A stretch of 64,000 nt of DNA from Brevundimonas abyssalis TAR-001 (lineage in GTDB: Bacteria; Pseudomonadota; Alphaproteobacteria; Caulobacterales; Caulobacteraceae): positions 1 to 64,000 of the forward strand of contig NZ_BATC01000008.1 in NCBI RefSeq assembly GCF_000466985.1. Reading direction: 5' to 3'. The notes beneath the pieces were generated by a model. It searched no databases, was not told where the DNA came from, and saw nothing but the letters and a program-made list of their open reading frames with translations. Positions 55,907-64,000 of this stretch are shown here, in pieces. Numbering within the stretch: the first letter of the stretch is position 1; each line of letters begins with the position of its first letter. The position numbers and the translations under genes were made by a program.

Positions 55907-56658
55907 ACGCCGTCCCGCCGCGCCTGATCGACTTTCATTGTCATCTGGACCTGTATCCCGACCAGGCAAAAATGATCGCCGAATGCGAGCGGCAGGGAGT
56001 CGTGACGCTGGCGGTCACGACGACTCCGAAGGCCTGGAGCCGCAACGTCGAGCTTGCGGAGGGGTCCCGAAACGTGCGCGTCGCGCTCGGCCTCCATCCG
56101 CAAGTGATCGCCGAGCGGAAGTCGGAGATCGCCATGTGGGAGCGACTTCTCCCGGAGGCGAAATATGTGGGCGAGGTGGGACTAGACGCGGGGCCTCGCT
56201 TCTACAAATCGTTCGAAGATCAAACCGCCGTGTTCGACCGTGTCCTAAGCGCCTGCGCCGAAGCCGGAGGTAAGATCCTGACGATTCATAGCGTGCGCGC
56301 TGTCGGACAGGTCCTCGGACACCTGGAGCGCCGTCTGCCACCGGACCGCGGCCGAGCCGTGATGCATTGGTTCACGGGGTCGAAGTCCGAGGCCAGGCGC
56401 GCCGTGGACCAGGGCTGTTACTTCTCGATTAACAGTCAGATGCTGATCCAGGAGCGCCATCGTGAGCTGGTGGCCAGCTTGCCCCTGAATCGACTGCTGA
56501 CTGAGACGGACGGCCCGTTCACCCAGACGGCCGGACGACCGAGCAAGCCCTCCGACGTCGCGGATCTCATCTCCCCGCTCGCCTCCCTGCGAGGCGTCAC
56601 CGCCGAGTCCCTGCGGCAAACCCTTCTTAACAACCTGCGTCTGCTCGTTACTCCGTGA
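55903..56658 (+). CDS. qatD: QatD, TatD-like DNase of Qat
   Basis: 251 residues. A TatD metal hydrolase: LIDFHCHLDLYPD (HxH), YVGEVGLDAG (Glu), KILTIHSVRA (His), VMHWFTG and LLTETDGPF (Asp). All metal ligands are present. It may act as a nuclease on modified or phage DNA. The start overlaps the qatC stop (ATGA), and the end overlaps the integrase gene on the other strand by 11 bases. Confidence 0.9.
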   Translation: MNAVPPRLIDFHCHLDLYPDQAKMIAECERQGVVTLAVTTTPKAWSRNVELAEGSRNVRVALGLHPQVIAERKSEIAMWERLLPEAKYVGEVGLDAGPRFYKSFEDQTAVFDRVLSACAEAGGKILTIHSVRAVGQVLGHLERRLPPDRGRAVMHWFTGSKSEARRAVDQGCYFSINSQMLIQERHRELVASLPLNRLLTETDGPFTQTAGRPSKPSDVADLISPLASLRGVTAESLRQTLLNNLRLLVTP

Positions 56659-58119
56659 GCGAAGGCAAGCCCTTGCTCGCCGTCTGCCACCCTCTTCGCG
56701 CTCGCCGACTCGGTGCATCGATCAGCACTCCCGGTAGCGCGTGGACGGCAACCCGGGCGGCTTGCACTTCCAGCCTCCGCATCGCCGCCCTGGGCCCCGC
56801 CTTCAGGCGCGCCACGTCCGGATCAACCGCCATCAGATCATCCAGCAGCGTCCGACTGGTGCTGTTCAGCCAACGGGTCAGGTCTGCGGGCGCCGTCCTC
56901 CCCCGCCCGACGATGCCGGCTAGAAGGAACACCGAGAGCTTCTCCTGCGCGCTCCTCAGGTGGTCCCGCATCAGCTTCGAGCGGGTGATGTAGCCGGGGT
57001 TCACCCCTGGGAGCGCATGGTTCATCAGCAGGTGTATGTCGACCTCGGAGATCTCCGCCGCCTGGGCGAGCGTGCGGTAGGTCTGGCGCAGATCGTTGCC
57101 CCAGTGGCTGAGGACGGTCCGCTTCTCCTTGTGCTCTTCCATGTGACCGCTCGGGCTGTCGCTCGGGAACAGCCAGACGCGTCCACTCTGCGGATAGATG
57201 ACCGGACTGATACGGCGGAGCCGGAAGATGCACTCCAACATGGCCCGGGACAGCGGGATGTCGAAGGCCTTGTCGGTCCCACCCTTGGGACTGCGGATAT
57301 GCATCAACCGCTCGCGCAGGTTCAGGTCTTCGACCCGCACATTCTTCAGCGCCTCGGGCCGGCAGCCGGACAGCAGCATCAGCAGGTGGAACTCGCGCCG
57401 GATCGGATTGGGAATCTGCGCCAGCTGAGTGAACCAGGCCGACAGGTCCGCAACCCCCATGGCGGTGTCCTTGCGCTTCTCCGGGTTCCAGTCGATCGCG
57501 AGCGACGGGTTCTCGGCCGGGAGCGCACGGCACGTCTTGCGCGCATGATTGTAGACGGCCCGGAAGCTGCGCATGGCGCCGTTGGCGATGGCCGGTCCGT
57601 TATCTTTCGAGATCTGGTCATGGCGGTCGCGAGAAGCCGCGGTTCATCGCCCAATTTGGACAAGGGCCAGTCCAGCCAGTCCGCAAACAACCGTTCTAAA
57701 TGGTCCTTGTAGATCCGAACGGTCGCCGCGCTGCGTCCCTTGCGCTCCAGATGAGAGACCCGGAAACGCCCCCAGGCTTCCCTCAAGGTGGGAATGTGCG
57801 TGGACGGCTCCGGCAGGCTGGGCGGAGCTTTCCGGGGCGGCCGGGGGTCCTCGCCGTCGGCGATCCGCCCGAGCAGCGCCTTGGCTTTCGCGCGGGCGTC
57901 CCGGGATGATAATTCTCCGACCTCGGCGACCTTCATCCGGACGGTCTGGCGGGCGCCGTCCAGCCGCAGATCGGCCTGGATCATGAAGCTCTTGGTCCGA
58001 CTCCCGATAAGCACGAAGAAGCCGCCCAGATCCGTGTCCCGCGCTCGATACTGGCCGGTTCGAGCGAACGGAAGGCCGATCAGATTCTTGTCCGTGAGGG
58101 GCAGTCTGAGGTCGGGCAT
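56648..58119 (-). CDS. int: Tyrosine recombinase (island integrase), frameshifted near 57630
   Basis: About 490 residues. N-terminal arm-binding part: DLRLPLTDKNLIGLPFARTGQYRARDTDLGGF. Core-binding part ends LGDEPRLL; after one C (CTCCGC for CTCGC) it continues RDRHDQISKDNGPAIANGAMRSFRAVYNHA. Catalytic residues: Arg in MLLSGCRPEALKNV, a Lys-bearing strand in IRSPKGGTDKAF, LMNHALPGVNPGYITR with His and the nucleophilic Tyr. It faces inward and lies directly inside the right arm repeats. It should integrate and excise the island at tRNA-Lys. As written the protein is broken. Confidence 0.88.
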
Positions 58120-58138
58120 GGTGCTAACTTTTTGGCCA

Positions 58139-58184
58139 TTAGAACGGTGCTTTCGGAGGCGTTTAGAACGGCGTTAGAACGGTG
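58139..58184. repeat. Right-end TAGAACGG repeats, probable integrase arm sites
   Basis: TTAGAACGGTGC (58139), GTTTAGAACGGCG (58161) and GTTAGAACGGTG (58173) are in the same orientation as the left-end copies. AACGGTGCTTTCGGAGGCGT is nearly the same as the left copy at 3521. They sit just upstream of the integrase start, so may also regulate it. Confidence 0.6.
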
Positions 58185-58328
58185 AACTCTTCCGCGGAAG
58201 TCAGCATCGGGCGCCTGCGAAAACGTGCGAAACGGTGCGCAGCGACGCGAAGAATGTCAATGACATCAATTGGTTGGATCGTGCGCCCGGCGGTGTTCGG
58301 CGGCGATCGGAAAACCCGAGAACGGGTT

Positions 58329-58373
58329 CTCTTAATCAGCGGGTCCACGGTTCGAGCCCGTGATCACCCACCA
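58329..58373 (+). repeat. Right attachment site (attR), displaced tRNA-Lys 3' half
   Basis: CTCTTAATCAGCGGGTC, then T-arm CACGG-TTCGAGC-CCGTG and ATCACCCACCA. It is the 3' half of a tRNA-Lys from the anticodon loop to CCA, without a 5' half. The T-stem differs from the complete gene but pairs with itself, so this is probably the original chromosomal end. Confidence 0.88.
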
Positions 58374-58438
58374 TTCGTTTTCTTTCTTCCAGCGACAGAC
58401 GGTCAGGCGCCCAGCCCCTCACGGGGCCCCCGCGCCGC

Positions 58439-59146
58439 TCAAACCGCCGGCGACGGCTCAGCGGAAGCGGGCAGATTGGCTGCGCGGCGCCGCGCGCGCA
58501 GGTAGATGAGCGGCGTCGCCAGGGTCCGCAGCACAGACAGGGCGAAGGCCAGCCCGTAAAGCCTTATGCCCACAAGAAAGACGTCGCCGTTGACGGTGGA
58601 TGACGCCAGCGGCTCCGCGATGATGGCGCCGGTGATCGTCTGCAGATCGCGCGGCCCGAGGAAGAACAGGAAATAGCCGACAGAGCCCGCGATCCCTTCG
58701 CGCAGGAAGGTCTCGATGGCCTCCAGGGCGCCCAGATCGCCGAACAGGGTCTGCTGCGCCTGCTGCGGCGCGAAGGCGTAGCTCGTCCCCATCAGGGCGA
58801 AGATGACCAGGAACATCACCAGCCGCGCGGCATAGGCCCCGGACAGAAGCGCCATGGTCTGACCCGGCCGCAGGCGCTGGATCAGGGAGGCGCGCTTCAT
58901 GTCCCTCTCGCCCAGGTCCGGGATCAGGTCGGGAAAGGTCAGGCTCAGGATGGCGATAAACCGTCCGATCAGATCCGCCAGGACGACGGCGATCACGAAC
59001 AGGAAGAGCATCGAGGCGACGCTTATGTCAGCCAGCAGCGCGTTGATCGTCTCCGAGAGACCGAAGATCGCCACCACGGCGATGATCACAAAAGAGATTA
59101 TCGAACCCTCGACCGTGCGGCGGACGAGATTGATGAGCCCCAGCAT
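58439..59146 (-). CDS. Unknown four- to five-helix membrane protein
   Basis: 235 residues. Helices: IISFVIIAVVAIFGL, ISVASMLFLFVIAVVLADLIG, ARLVMFLVIFALMGTSY and, near the end, FLVGIRLYGLAFALSVLRTLAT. No family is recognised. It is the first backbone gene right of the island and lies convergent to no known neighbour. Confidence 0.6.
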   Translation of the reverse strand: MLGLINLVRRTVEGSIISFVIIAVVAIFGLSETINALLADISVASMLFLFVIAVVLADLIGRFIAILSLTFPDLIPDLGERDMKRASLIQRLRPGQTMALLSGAYAARLVMFLVIFALMGTSYAFAPQQAQQTLFGDLGALEAIETFLREGIAGSVGYFLFFLGPRDLQTITGAIIAEPLASSTVNGDVFLVGIRLYGLAFALSVLRTLATPLIYLRARRRAANLPASAEPSPAV

Positions 59147-59248
59147 CGCGAGCCCCCTGTCGCTCTGTGAAAGAGGTTAACAGGTCTAGCACAAGGCTCG
59201 CCGAGGCCCGACTCCGCGTCTGCGAAGCCGGGCCTCGTGCACCTTGCC

Positions 59249-61707
59249 TCAGCGCCCGCCCCCGGCGGCGGGCCCGGCGTCGCGCACGTAGCGGTTCAGC
59301 CAGTCGGTCATCTCCCACAGGGTGTGCATCACCGATTCCCGGGCGCGGTAGCCGTGGTCCTCGGCGGGCAGGACCACATAGCGGGCGACCGCGCCGTGGC
59401 CCTTCAGCGCCGCATAGAAGCGCTCGGTCTGGACCGGGAAGGTGCCCGAGTTGGAGTCGTCCGCCCCATGGATCAGCAGGATCGGCTCATTGACCCGGTC
59501 CGCGTGCATGAAGGGGCTCATGATGTTGTAGGTCTCCGGCGCCTCCCAGTAGGTGCGCTGCTCGGCCTGGAAGCCGAAGGGCGTCAGGGTGCGGTTGTAG
59601 GCGCCCGAGCGCGCGATGCCCGCCCGGAACAGGTCGGAATGGGCCAGCAGATTGGCCGTCATGAAGGCGCCGTAGCTGTGCCCGCCCACGGCGATGCGGT
59701 CGCGGTCGGCCACGCCGCGCTCGACCACGGCGTCCACGGCGGCCTGGGCGCTGGACACCAGTTGCTCCACATAGGTGTCGTTGGGCTCGGCGCCGTCCAC
59801 CCCGACGATGGGCATGGACGGGTTGTCCAGGATCGCGAACCCCTGGGTCAGCATGAACAGGTGACTGGAGCCGCCCGGCCGCACGAAGCGGTTGCCGGTG
59901 TCCACCACCTGACCGGCCACGGCGGCGTCGGTGAACTCGGCCGGATAGGCCCACATCAGCAGCGGCAGCGGCCCGTCCCGGTCCTTGTCGTATCCGGCGG
60001 GCAGATAGAGCGTGCCGGACAGCTGCACGCCGTCGGCGCGGGTGTAGGCGATGGTCTCGCGCGTGGCCCCGGCCAGCTGGGGCGCGGGATCGGGGAAGTC
60101 GGTGATGGCGCGGGGATCGGCGCTGTCCAGATCGCGCACATAGAGGTTCGGCGGCTCGGTCAGGCTTTCGCGGCGGGTCAGCAGCACCCGGCCGTCCTCG
60201 TCCAGCAGGCCGGCGATCGTCTCATAGTGGGTCTGGGACGAGGTCCAGAGGCGCTCGGTCTCGCCCGAGGCCAGATCCATGCGGCCCAGGAACGGGAAGG
60301 CGCCCTCGCGCGTGGCGCCGGCGCCGGTGGTGAACACGCCCTGACCGTCCGGCGTGATGTGCATGACGCGGAAGCCTCGGGCGTCGGGCGCGTCATGGGC
60401 GAGCCCGGGTCGTTGTAGCGGTCCTGATAGTTGCGCTCGAGCAGCAGCCGCCCCTGCCCCGGGTTGGACGGGTCCACCAGCCAGCGGGTCTCGTGGCGGG
60501 TGTTGAACCAGCGGGTCGAGACCATGGCCAGGTCGTCACGGCCCCAGTCCACGCCTGCATAGCGCGCGTTCAGATCGATCAGCACCTGGGGCGGGGCATC
60601 GAAGGGCGCGGCCTGGATGAAGACCCGGTCGCGCACCTCGGCCTCGCGGCGGGAGTCGCCGCCGTCCTGGGCCTCGACCCAGACCAGGGTGGCGGGGGCG
60701 TCGGCGCGCCACTGCACCGAGCGCGGCCCCTCGGCCACCGAGTCGAAGGGCGTCGGCACATTGTCGCGCAGGGGCAGGTCGGCCGCCTGATGGATCAGGT
60801 TTCCGCTCAGGTCCGTGACGATGACGTCGGTGGGGAACAGCCGGGCCGGGACGTTGTAGCTGTAGGGACGCTTCAGCCGGGTCTGCAGGATGTGGCGTCC
60901 GTCCGGCGAGATGGCCGCGCCGGCGATCAGGCCGGGCTCACCGACCATGCGGGCGGGCGAGCCGTCGACCGGGACGAGGGACAGACGGCTGGTGAAATAG
61001 TGATCGAACAGGCGCTCGTCGCCCGGCGTCGACAGCAGGTCCTGATAGGTGCGGTTGGGCGCAGCCTGGCCGGTGGTCTCCTCGATCACCGGGCCGGTGG
61101 GGGCGGCGGTCACGTCGGGGGCGGCGCCGCGGCCCTCGGGGACCAGCCGGGCCAGGACGGCGGAACTGTCCGGCGTCCAGTCCAGCGCGGTGCTGAAGGC
61201 GGCGTTGACCACCGGGTCGGTCAGGCGACGCGCCTGTCCGGTCGCGGCCTCGGCCACCCACAGCTCAAGTCCCTGGGGCGCGTCGGCCAGGAAGGCCATG
61301 AAGCGGGAGTCGGGCGACCAGCCGCCGGCGATGAAGCGCTGGCCCTCGCCCAGGGCCACCACACGCTGCTCGCCCGTGGCCACGTCCTGGAACGTCAGGC
61401 TGTTCAGCCAGGCGGTGCGGCTGTTGGCCGGACCGTTGTTGCGCGGATTGATGCGGTAGCCGGCCAGACGCAGATCGTCTTCGGCCACCTCGGCGATGGA
61501 GGGCAGGTTGGAGCGCCCCAGCAGGGCCAGGGTCTCGCGGTCGGGACTGATGCTGGGGACCGGCGCCGGGTCGGTGTCGAGGATCTGGGCGATGGGCGCG
61601 GGCGGCATGCGGTAAGCCGGGGCGTCCTGGGCCATGGCGGCGGGCGCCATGACGACCGCGAGGATGGCTGCGGCGCAGACCGCGCCGGTGACGAACCGCT
61701 GATGCAT
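59249..61707 (-). CDS. S9-family prolyl oligopeptidase-like peptidase, frameshifted near 60406
   Basis: About 819 residues. A signal peptide (MHQRFVTGAVCAAAILAVVMAPAAMAQ) is followed by a beta-propeller (ISPDRETLALLGRSNLPSI; WSPDSRFMAFLAD) and a C-terminal hydrolase. The catalytic Ser is in DRIAVGGHSYGAFMTANLLAHS; Asp and His are near ILLIHGADDSNSGTF and VLPAEDHGYRARES. The frame is lost near 60406, where CCCC for CCC rejoins YNDPGLAHDAPDARGFRVMHI. It is an exported peptidase and belongs to the backbone. Confidence 0.85.
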
Positions 61708-61806
61708 TGGAGAACTCCCGAACCGATGAGGCCGCCAAGCTAGAGCGGCGGGGCCGGGGGTCAAGCACGGAGGACGCTGATCGGCGCGACGCCGTCCGCG
61801 CCCCTG

Positions 61807-62370
61807 TCAGTTTTCGGACGGCTGAATCGTCGGCCGCAGGATCGACAGGTCGTAACCCAGTTCGCGGGCGCGGCTCATGATCTGCTCCCTCACCGGATCC
61901 GACGGCTGGGGCGTACGGCTGAGCAGCCAGAGATAGCGGCCCGAGCCTTCGCCCACGATGGACCACGAATAGTCTTCGGCGTGGTCCAGGATCCAGTAGT
62001 TCCCGAAGTAGAAGGGACCGAAGAAGGACACCTCGAGCTTGGCCCCGCCACTGCCCTCAACCACCCGGGCCTTGCCTTCAACGGACCTGAATTCGCCATC
62101 CAGTCCGCCTTGGAGGCAGGTGTTGACCACGCCGATGAGCCCGTCGTCACGCAGGGTGTAGGTCGCCGTGCTCGCCTCGCAGCCCCGCTGAAAGCCGGCT
62201 TCGTAGCGGCCGATCTCGTACCAGCGACCGAGATAGGCGTTCAGGTCCACCGACCTGACCGGTTCGGGCACGGCCGCGTTGCCCACCGGCCCACGCTGAA
62301 GGGTCGCGCAGGCGCCCAGGGCCAGGGCTGCAGCGGTGATCGCAATGAAGGAGACGGAGCGCTTGATCAT
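61807..62370 (-). CDS. Bacterial lipocalin (Blc-like)
   Basis: 187 residues. MIKRSVSFIAITAAALALGAC has a lipobox. The lipocalin signature is LNAYLGRWYEIGRYEAGFQRGCEASTATYTL (GxW), followed by later strands with FFGPFYFGNYWILDHAEDYSWSIVGEGSGRYLWLLSRTP. Such proteins bind hydrophobic ligands at the outer membrane. Ends with a short hydrophilic tail. Confidence 0.88.
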   Translation of the reverse strand: MIKRSVSFIAITAAALALGACATLQRGPVGNAAVPEPVRSVDLNAYLGRWYEIGRYEAGFQRGCEASTATYTLRDDGLIGVVNTCLQGGLDGEFRSVEGKARVVEGSGGAKLEVSFFGPFYFGNYWILDHAEDYSWSIVGEGSGRYLWLLSRTPQPSDPVREQIMSRARELGYDLSILRPTIQPSEN

Positions 62371-62427
62371 GAGCGCCCAACGGCAGCGGCGGCGTGAGGT
62401 TCCCTCCGCGTCATGAACCGCGCCGCT

Positions 62428-62946
62428 TCACGTGGGCGGCGGCGCGTCCGGCTGGCCCGGGAAGCGTTGATCGCGAGCGGTCTCGTAGGCCTCGCGCACA
62501 CCCTCACGGGGCTGGTCGGCGCCCAGCTGGCTGATCTGGGCGGTCCAGACGTCGGACAGTTGCTGGACTGTGGCGGTGATCCAGCCCGGCTCCTGCTGGC
62601 GAGCCCAGGACTGGATCGAGACACTGTTGAAGACCAGCAGGAACAGGGTGGCGAAGATCACCGTGCGGCTGGTCCAGCGACGGTCGCGAGCGGCCTCGCC
62701 CTCTTCGTCCAGCGGCGGTTCGGGCGGGAAGGCGTAGCGGCCCAGGGTTTTCAGGCGGGGCTCGCGGGTAGGCAGGTCGTGCGCGTCGGCGGACTGGATC
62801 CAGTCGTTGCGGTCATCCGGCTCCGGGTCGGGCGCGGACGTCGGGACCTCCGGCGCCAGCTCCGCCCCGCGCGGCGGAAAGGGGTCGTGCGCGCCCGCGG
62901 GGAAGGGCGCTGGCTCGTCAGGGTCTTTCGGCTCGTTCGGGTCCAT
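62428..62946 (-). CDS. Unknown single-pass membrane protein with acidic Pro-rich N-terminus
   Basis: 172 residues. The first half is Pro/Asp/Glu-rich (MDPNEPKDPDEPAPFPAG); one helix (VIFATLFLLVFNSVSIQSW) is followed by a periplasmic tail. It lies 15 bases after the MBOAT gene on the same strand, suggesting that it is co-expressed in polysaccharide acylation. No family recognised. Confidence 0.55.
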   Translation of the reverse strand: MDPNEPKDPDEPAPFPAGAHDPFPPRGAELAPEVPTSAPDPEPDDRNDWIQSADAHDLPTREPRLKTLGRYAFPPEPPLDEEGEAARDRRWTSRTVIFATLFLLVFNSVSIQSWARQQEPGWITATVQQLSDVWTAQISQLGADQPREGVREAYETARDQRFPGQPDAPPPT

Positions 62947-62961
62947 CGGTTATGCCAACGT

Positions 62962-64000
62962 CTAGAACTGGAAATAGATGAAGGGGGCCACGCCCTCGGG
63001 ACGCATGGCCTCGACCAGCAGGATCATGATCCCCACCAGCACGCCCATGGTGATGGCCGGCGCCTCCTTGACCCGCACGGCCAGGCCTTCCACCGCACGC
63101 GGCGGCAGCCAGTGCATGGCGATCCCGCCGATGATCAAGGCCAGCAGGAACGGCGTCAGCACCATGATCGGCGCCATGCGGGTGAGGCCCTCAAGCATCT
63201 GCATGGCCAGGTCGAAGCTCTCGGCCCGGAACAGGATCCAGCCCAGGCAGACGATGTGGAAGGTGACGATGACGCCCAGCCAATGCGGCAGACCGGCCTT
63301 GCCCTCGCGGAAGTGACGCCACACCCGCTCCACAGCCTGCACTGCGCCGTGCAGGGCGCCCCAGGCGATGAAGGTCCACGCCGCCCCGTGCCACAGCCCG
63401 CCCAGCAGCATGGTGATCATGATGTTGATGCAGGAGGAGACGAGCCCCTTACGGCCGCCCCCCAGCGGCACGTACAGATAGTCCCTCAGCCAGCTGGACA
63501 GGCTGATGTGCCAGCGCCGCCAGAACTGCTGCATGGACCCGGCGCGGTAGGGCTGGTCGAAATTGCGCGGGAAGGAATAGCCCAGCAGCGCCGCCAGCCC
63601 GATGGCCATGTCCGAATAGGCCGAGAAGTCGCAGTAGATCTGCACCGCGTAGCCGTAGGTGGCCGCCGCGATGTCCAGGGCGCCGTAGGCCGACGGATCG
63701 AAGAACACCGGGTCCACCAGCCGCACGGCCAGCTCCGAGGCGATCACCGTCTTCTTGAACAGGCCCCAGGCGATCAGCAGCAGACCCAGCGCCGCCATCT
63801 CGCGGGTCAGGCGCGGCACCCGGTCGAACTGGGGCAGCAGGTCCGAGGCCCGCACGATGGGCCCGGCCACCAGATGGGGGAAGAAGGACATCAGCAGCAT
63901 GACGTCCACCAGCGAGCGCGCCGGCGGCGTCTTGCCCCGGTGCACATCCACCACATAGCTGATGCCCTGGAAGGTGAAGAACGAGATGCCGATGGGCAGC
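62962..64000 (-). CDS. MBOAT O-acyltransferase, AlgI-like (cut by window end)
   Basis: The frame runs through the end of the window. Read from there it has LPIGISFFTFQGISYVVDVHRG, AGPIVRASDLLPQFDR, MQQFWRRWHISLSSWLRDYLYVPLGG and LLGGLWHGAAWTFIAWGALHG, the conserved MBOAT blocks with His in WHGAA. It acetylates or acylates extracellular polysaccharide, like alginate O-acetyltransferase. The N-terminal part lies outside. Confidence 0.9.
   Translation of the reverse strand, partial: LPIGISFFTFQGISYVVDVHRGKTPPARSLVDVMLLMSFFPHLVAGPIVRASDLLPQFDRVPRLTREMAALGLLLIAWGLFKKTVIASELAVRLVDPVFFDPSAYGALDIAAATYGYAVQIYCDFSAYSDMAIGLAALLGYSFPRNFDQPYRAGSMQQFWRRWHISLSSWLRDYLYVPLGGGRKGLVSSCINIMITMLLGGLWHGAAWTFIAWGALHGAVQAVERVWRHFREGKAGLPHWLGVIVTFHIVCLGWILFRAESFDLAMQMLEGLTRMAPIMVLTPFLLALIIGGIAMHWLPPRAVEGLAVRVKEAPAITMGVLVGIMILLVEAMRPEGVAPFIYFQF

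Noticed and set aside
58329-58373. Second functional tRNA-Lys
   Set aside because: It lacks the whole 5' half and D-arm; it is an attachment-site remnant.
59237-61743. Two long open frames antisense to the S9 peptidase
   Set aside because: Catalytic motifs and signal peptide are on the minus strand.

Overview
The DNA is GC-rich and compact, with alphaproteobacterial gene families throughout. The backbone genes (short-chain acyl regulator, S9 peptidase, lipocalin, MBOAT acyltransferase) fit a Caulobacterales member, perhaps Brevundimonas-like; this placement is inference. Two layers are visible: ordinary chromosome at both ends (1-3.4 kb and 58.4-64 kb), and between them one integrated genomic island of about 55 kb inserted in a tRNA-Lys(CTT) gene.

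Island ends. The tRNA gene is whole at the left (3363-3438). A 17-base copy of its anticodon-loop region, followed by a different but self-complementary T-arm, lies at 58329-58373 just beyond a tyrosine recombinase gene. Both ends carry clustered TAGAACGG repeats that look like integrase arm sites. Near the left end are an AlpA-type excisionase, a LuxR-type HTH protein, and a scar joining a truncated ECF sigma gene to an internal piece of a VirB4/TrbE ATPase gene. The conjugation machine is therefore lost. A MOBP relaxase, MobC, a nic-like site, ArdC, a DUF736 protein and a ParB-like protein remain, suggesting an element that can be mobilised but does not transfer itself.

Metal cargo. From 6.4 to 22.5 kb lies a dense copper-resistance region: a Cys-rich peptide, CopC, CopD, PepSY, DUF411 and DUF2231 proteins, a CnrY/X/H-like sensor-sigma set, a second CopC-like protein, CopB, CopA multicopper oxidase, two DUF305 proteins, a copper P-type ATPase and a CsoR repressor with a palindromic operator. 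From 29 to 44.5 kb come chromate efflux (chrA), a mercury uptake remnant (merT, GDCCVxC protein, nonsense-mutated merR), a Cus-type RND efflux operon (cusC-B-A-F) followed by a 41-residue membrane peptide and a large epimerase/VKOR-like fusion, and two copies of a Csp copper-storage protein.

Defence cargo. From 47 to 56.7 kb, next to the integrase, lie an unknown protein with an XRE-ImmA metalloprotease, an AbiEi/AbiEii pair whose toxin gene is translationally coupled to a 2-TM protein of unknown function, and a four-gene Qat anti-phage operon (KAP ATPase, QatB, QueC-like QatC, TatD-like QatD). The AbiE-linked membrane protein is the best candidate for something not yet described; Qat itself is known.

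Quality warning. At least a dozen genes, in the island and in the backbone, are split by loss of one base, nearly always where the missing base would lengthen a short G or C run. Systematic sequencing or assembly error is the simplest explanation, so these genes are annotated here as single genes with a frameshift rather than as true pseudogenes. No transposase gene, rRNA or CRISPR array was seen.
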